This document shows positions 14,355-16,827 of a stretch of 16,827 nucleotides of DNA, in pieces. The stretch comes from Ichthyophonus hoferi (taxonomy: Eukaryota; Opisthokonta; Ichthyosporea; Ichthyophonida; Ichthyophonidae). A program made the translations under genes and the position numbers. Every line of letters starts with the position of its first letter. Position 1 is the first letter of the stretch. The stretch spans positions 1 to 16,827 of the forward strand of contig NAOQ01000522.1 in NCBI GenBank assembly GCA_002751075.1, given 5' to 3'. Under the pieces are notes generated by a model, which saw nothing but the letters and a program-made list of their open reading frames with translations, was not told where the DNA came from and made no database searches.

Positions 14355-16772
14355 GTGTGTATTGTCCTGATGATTAATTTATGAAACATCACTAATGACT
14401 TTTTTGGAAGTTGCACTCTTACTAACGATTTCAAAATTACAATCGAGAAGGGGACGTGCATATTTTTTTCCTTTATTTATAGCTTCTACTGTAAGTATGA
14501 AGGTTAGAACTGTTTTAGTTCATGTTAATGACTATACCTATACAAGAGTAGGTCATGAGACCTTTTAATTGAGTACTATGGTATATGTGCTATTTATCTT
14601 TAGGAATATTGTTAATTAGATAGTAATAACTCGTGATACTGTAAATATATTCTGGTGGTACTGTAATAGCCCATCTTTTTTTTAAAAAAGTAAGGACAAA
14701 TTTCTTTTCAAAATATTTAATATTTTTAACATTGTTTCTTACCGACTATATTCAAGTTATTGCATCATTATCCAATCATACCACGCCTTTATTTCTTAAA
14801 AAAAAATATATTATGATAGTAACATAAGTACATGGTTTTAACTTTTAAATAAAAAAGAAGTTAACAGACTTAAATGTTTACATGCAGGCGGCACAAAAGA
14901 GTGACGTAAGAGGGTTGGTACCGGCCCCTGTATCTATCTGTGCCAAGTATATCCAGGAACATGGCCTAGATGTGGAGGGAATATTTAGAAGGAGTGGGAA
15001 CTTACGCCGCACAAAAGACCTCCTCAGTACAATCAGCAATTGTTTTTTACAAGTAGGTTTGAATTGTTGTAATGTGAATATATATATATATGTGTGTGTG
15101 TTTGTGTGTTTTTTAATATAAATCCTTAATAATCATCCTTATATTGCATAGTCATACATACTGTATAGGTACATATTGATACAAACATACGTACTATAAC
15201 ACCAACGTACTATCAGATATATTGTCTACACGAAACAGATACCCATATTGACATACCATTCTGCATATATATACCCAAGTAATACTTGCATATACCAAAT
15301 TTACTCTATCATATACGATCTTACTGTGTTACGCAATGCTATACTGTAGTAAGCATTATTATACAGTATGTATAATATTGTACTCTATTCTTTAATATAT
15401 TATAGTTTGCATATGATATCCACCCTCAAAATATAATTCACGCATTTTGGTATATTATCTCAAGTGATATTGTATTTTTTTGCTATTGTATTATATCGTG
15501 TTACGGCATTGCATTGTATCAAGGCATGGACTCATACTTCTTTTCTATCTCCAATAATTTAGTTTAAAATTAAGGATTAAACTTTAACAGTAGACTTGAT
15601 AGCATTGGATAATAATGTTGGAACATGCATTTTTCTATGCTATAGCCCAATACATTTGCATGCATATACACAAAGCAGTATACGTGCATAAAATCGTGCA
15701 TTGAAGTTATACTTCAGCATTTTTAAATGCACACAACGGTGGATATTGGAAATATTGATATATATGTATAGGAGAATAAACATAAACAACAAATTATATG
15801 CATTATCTACAGCCTCTATAGATACAAATAAAATTTGAAAGTGCCATGTACATTGGATATTAATAAGTGAATAGAAGCATGTAGAATTAATGTATGTCTA
15901 TCCCAAAACAATTTATAGATAACTATAGCAGATTACCAAAACAATTGACAAAAAAGGGTAAACTTAATGCTTAAGGAATGATATATATATATATACATGT
16001 ATTTGCTTTAGTCATTATATTTTAGCTATAATATGATATATTACACTAAGAAATATTTATTTAACTTAGGTAATGCAAACATCATATTATACGTCCAATA
16101 GAATTGAGTACAACGGAAACTAGCTTTATCTCCAAGTCTATCATATCCTGTATTTATTCAATAGTGATATAATACGAAACTAGATGCGTATACAAGAATA
16201 ATAAGTTACACAATAACTAACCGCATAGATATCTATATTACCGTGTTTTTTTACCTAGACTAACATACATATATTTATTTCAATTAAGGTAAATATATAA
16301 GTATATATCTGTATGTTTTAATTAATATAATATAATATAATATAATACAGTCTATATGCCATCTTGTATTTATTCAATGATGATGTAGTTCTAAGGTAGA
16401 TATATATATATTACCAGTTTGTTTTACCTAGACTAGACTGCAAGCATATTTATTTTAATTAAGGAATAAGTACATATATAAATAAGCATTTTCTATCATC
16501 CTAATACTAACCTCCCTCTCCCTCCCTTTTTCCTCCCCTAGCCTAATGGAGGTGGCATGGAGTCAGCCTCACGGGTCCTTGAAAATGGCGGACAGGCCTC
16601 CCGAGCAACCGTGCATGACGTATGTAACATGCTGATGCGTTATCTCAGAGGAATGCCAGAGCCACTGTTAACCAATCGTCTATCACCAATATTTGCCAAG
16701 GCTATAGATGCATATAGTCATGCTAAGGATACAACCGAGGATGAGACCTTACATAAGACACTATTACATCAG
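14250..16772 (+). CDS. Gene B: RhoGAP-domain protein, 5' part (continues past right edge)
   Basis: Three exons, 14250..14354, 14888..15052 and 16542..16772, join in phase 0 and give 167 residues before the window ends. The domain is RhoGAP, a GTPase-activating domain for Rho, Rac or Cdc42 that acts in the cytoplasm or at membranes on actin control (family knowledge). It starts around residue 27, so the N-terminus before it is unusually short. Visible marks are GLVGLTLIE (the usual F-G-V-x-L-x-E start), LVPAPVSICAKYIQEHG, EGIFRRSG with the catalytic arginine finger at residue 69, and LRGMPEPLLTNRL in place of LRELPEPLL. The conserved lysine of the helix before PEP is Met122 here. The last part of the domain, including the family's key asparagine, lies beyond the window. 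I cannot assign an orthologue. Confidence 0.85.
14355..14887 (+). other. Gene B intron 1
   Basis: Donor GTGTGT and acceptor TTACATGCAG bound an AT-rich intron with A and T runs near 14676 and 14798. No exon is seen. Confidence 0.6.
14888..15052 (+). CDS. Gene B exon 2: RhoGAP core with arginine finger
   Basis: The acceptor TTACATGCAG and donor CAA|GTAGGT flank 55 codons in phase 0. The exon holds RGLVPAPVSICAKYIQEHGL, then DVEGIFRRSGNLRRTKDLLS. The first Arg of IFRRSG is the catalytic finger of the family. This exon alone is enough to identify the domain. Confidence 0.92.
15079..15110. repeat. (TA)n(TG)n dinucleotide tract
   Basis: About six TA units pass into TG units interrupted by one TT. 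It sits 27 bases into gene B intron 2. Confidence 0.9.
16136..16480. repeat. Diverged direct repeat, two to three copies
   Basis: Segments 16136-16305 and 16349-16480 share the same order of words: AGTCTAT, TTGTATTTATTCAAT or TGTATTTATTCAATA, TTTTACCTAGACTA, then ATTTATTT.AATTAAGG. A weaker partial copy ends near 16070 with ATTTATTTAACTTAGG. The spacing between copies is about 175-218 bp. Confidence 0.6.
16322..16347. repeat. (TATAA)n run
   Basis: About five TAATA/TATAA units lie between the two clearer copies of the diverged intron repeat. Confidence 0.8.
16542..16772 (+). CDS. Gene B exon 3: RhoGAP helix with PEPLL motif
   Basis: A long pyrimidine tract ends in CCCCTAG, and the donor is CATCAG|GTGGGT; both junctions are phase 0. 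The exon reads PNGGGMESASRVLENGGQAS, then RATVHDVCNMLMRYLRGMPE and PLLTNRLSPIFAKAIDAYSH. The first 18 residues lengthen the loop after the arginine-finger helix compared with typical domains. A second in-phase acceptor (CGGACAG, before 16596) would remove exactly those residues. Confidence 0.88.
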
Positions 16773-16785
16773 GTGGGTGGAGGAC

Positions 16786-16790
<5 letters not shown>

Positions 16791-16819
<29 letters not shown>
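16791..16819. repeat. (AT)n microsatellite
   Basis: A 29-bp AT run begins 18 bases after the donor of gene B exon 3, at the right edge of the window. Confidence 0.95.
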
Positions 16820-16822
<3 letters not shown>

Positions 16823-16827
16823 TATGT

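Larger units (their letters stand above)
15053..16541 (+). other. Gene B intron 2
   Basis: Donor GTAGGT and a long pyrimidine tract ending CCCCTAG bound 1.49 kb. It begins with a (TA)n(TG)n tract at 15079-15110 and ends with a diverged direct repeat. No further exon is visible, and the flanking exons join in phase without one. Confidence 0.6.

Noticed and set aside
15341-15369. Inverted repeat ATACTGTA ... TACAGTAT
   Set aside because: Eight-base arms of AT-rich words are expected by chance in this intron and no element body is visible.

Overview
The window looks like nuclear DNA of an AT-rich eukaryote, most likely an animal (an early-branching, compact-gene animal such as a sponge would fit, but that is a guess). 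The reasons are short, GC-richer coding islands bounded by GT...AG splice signals and pyrimidine tracts, a split RhoGAP domain, and abundant AT microsatellites. There are no operons, ribosome binding sites, RNA genes, CRISPR arrays, or recognisable transposon or viral proteins.

Two divergent split genes account for all the coding sequence I can support. Gene A is on the minus strand. It starts near 9916 and runs down to 1808, and possibly on to 144. I rebuilt it by eye from 12 to 14 short exons, most of them too short to stand out as open frames. Every junction in the chosen chain keeps the reading frame. The product is about 655 residues if it ends at the stop at 1808, or about 690-705 if two further exons (1155..1031 and 190..144) are spliced on. 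It has a coiled-coil N-terminal half and a Ser/Asn/Thr/Pro-rich, probably disordered C-terminal half. I do not recognise the family.

Gene B is on the plus strand. It starts at 14250 and leaves the window at the right edge. Its three visible exons (14250..14354, 14888..15052, 16542..16772) encode the first half of a RhoGAP domain, placed almost at the N-terminus. The arginine finger is present, but the usually conserved lysine of the L-K-x-F-L-R-E-L-P-E-P helix is methionine.

The 4.3 kb between the two start codons (about 9938-14249) is very AT-rich and shows no convincing gene. It would hold both promoters. Close upstream of gene A is a one-sided cluster of TGTGG motifs (CCACA on the gene strand). 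About 310 bp upstream of gene B is an inverted CCAAT box.

The remaining sequence is introns. They carry an (AAT)n array, a (TATAA)n palindrome, poly-T, (TA)n and (TG)n runs, a 14-bp tandem duplication, and a diverged repeat of roughly 200 bp in gene B intron 2. The two products share no visible pathway; their adjacency only suggests a shared divergent promoter region. I see no clear new defence, mobile or toxin-like system.
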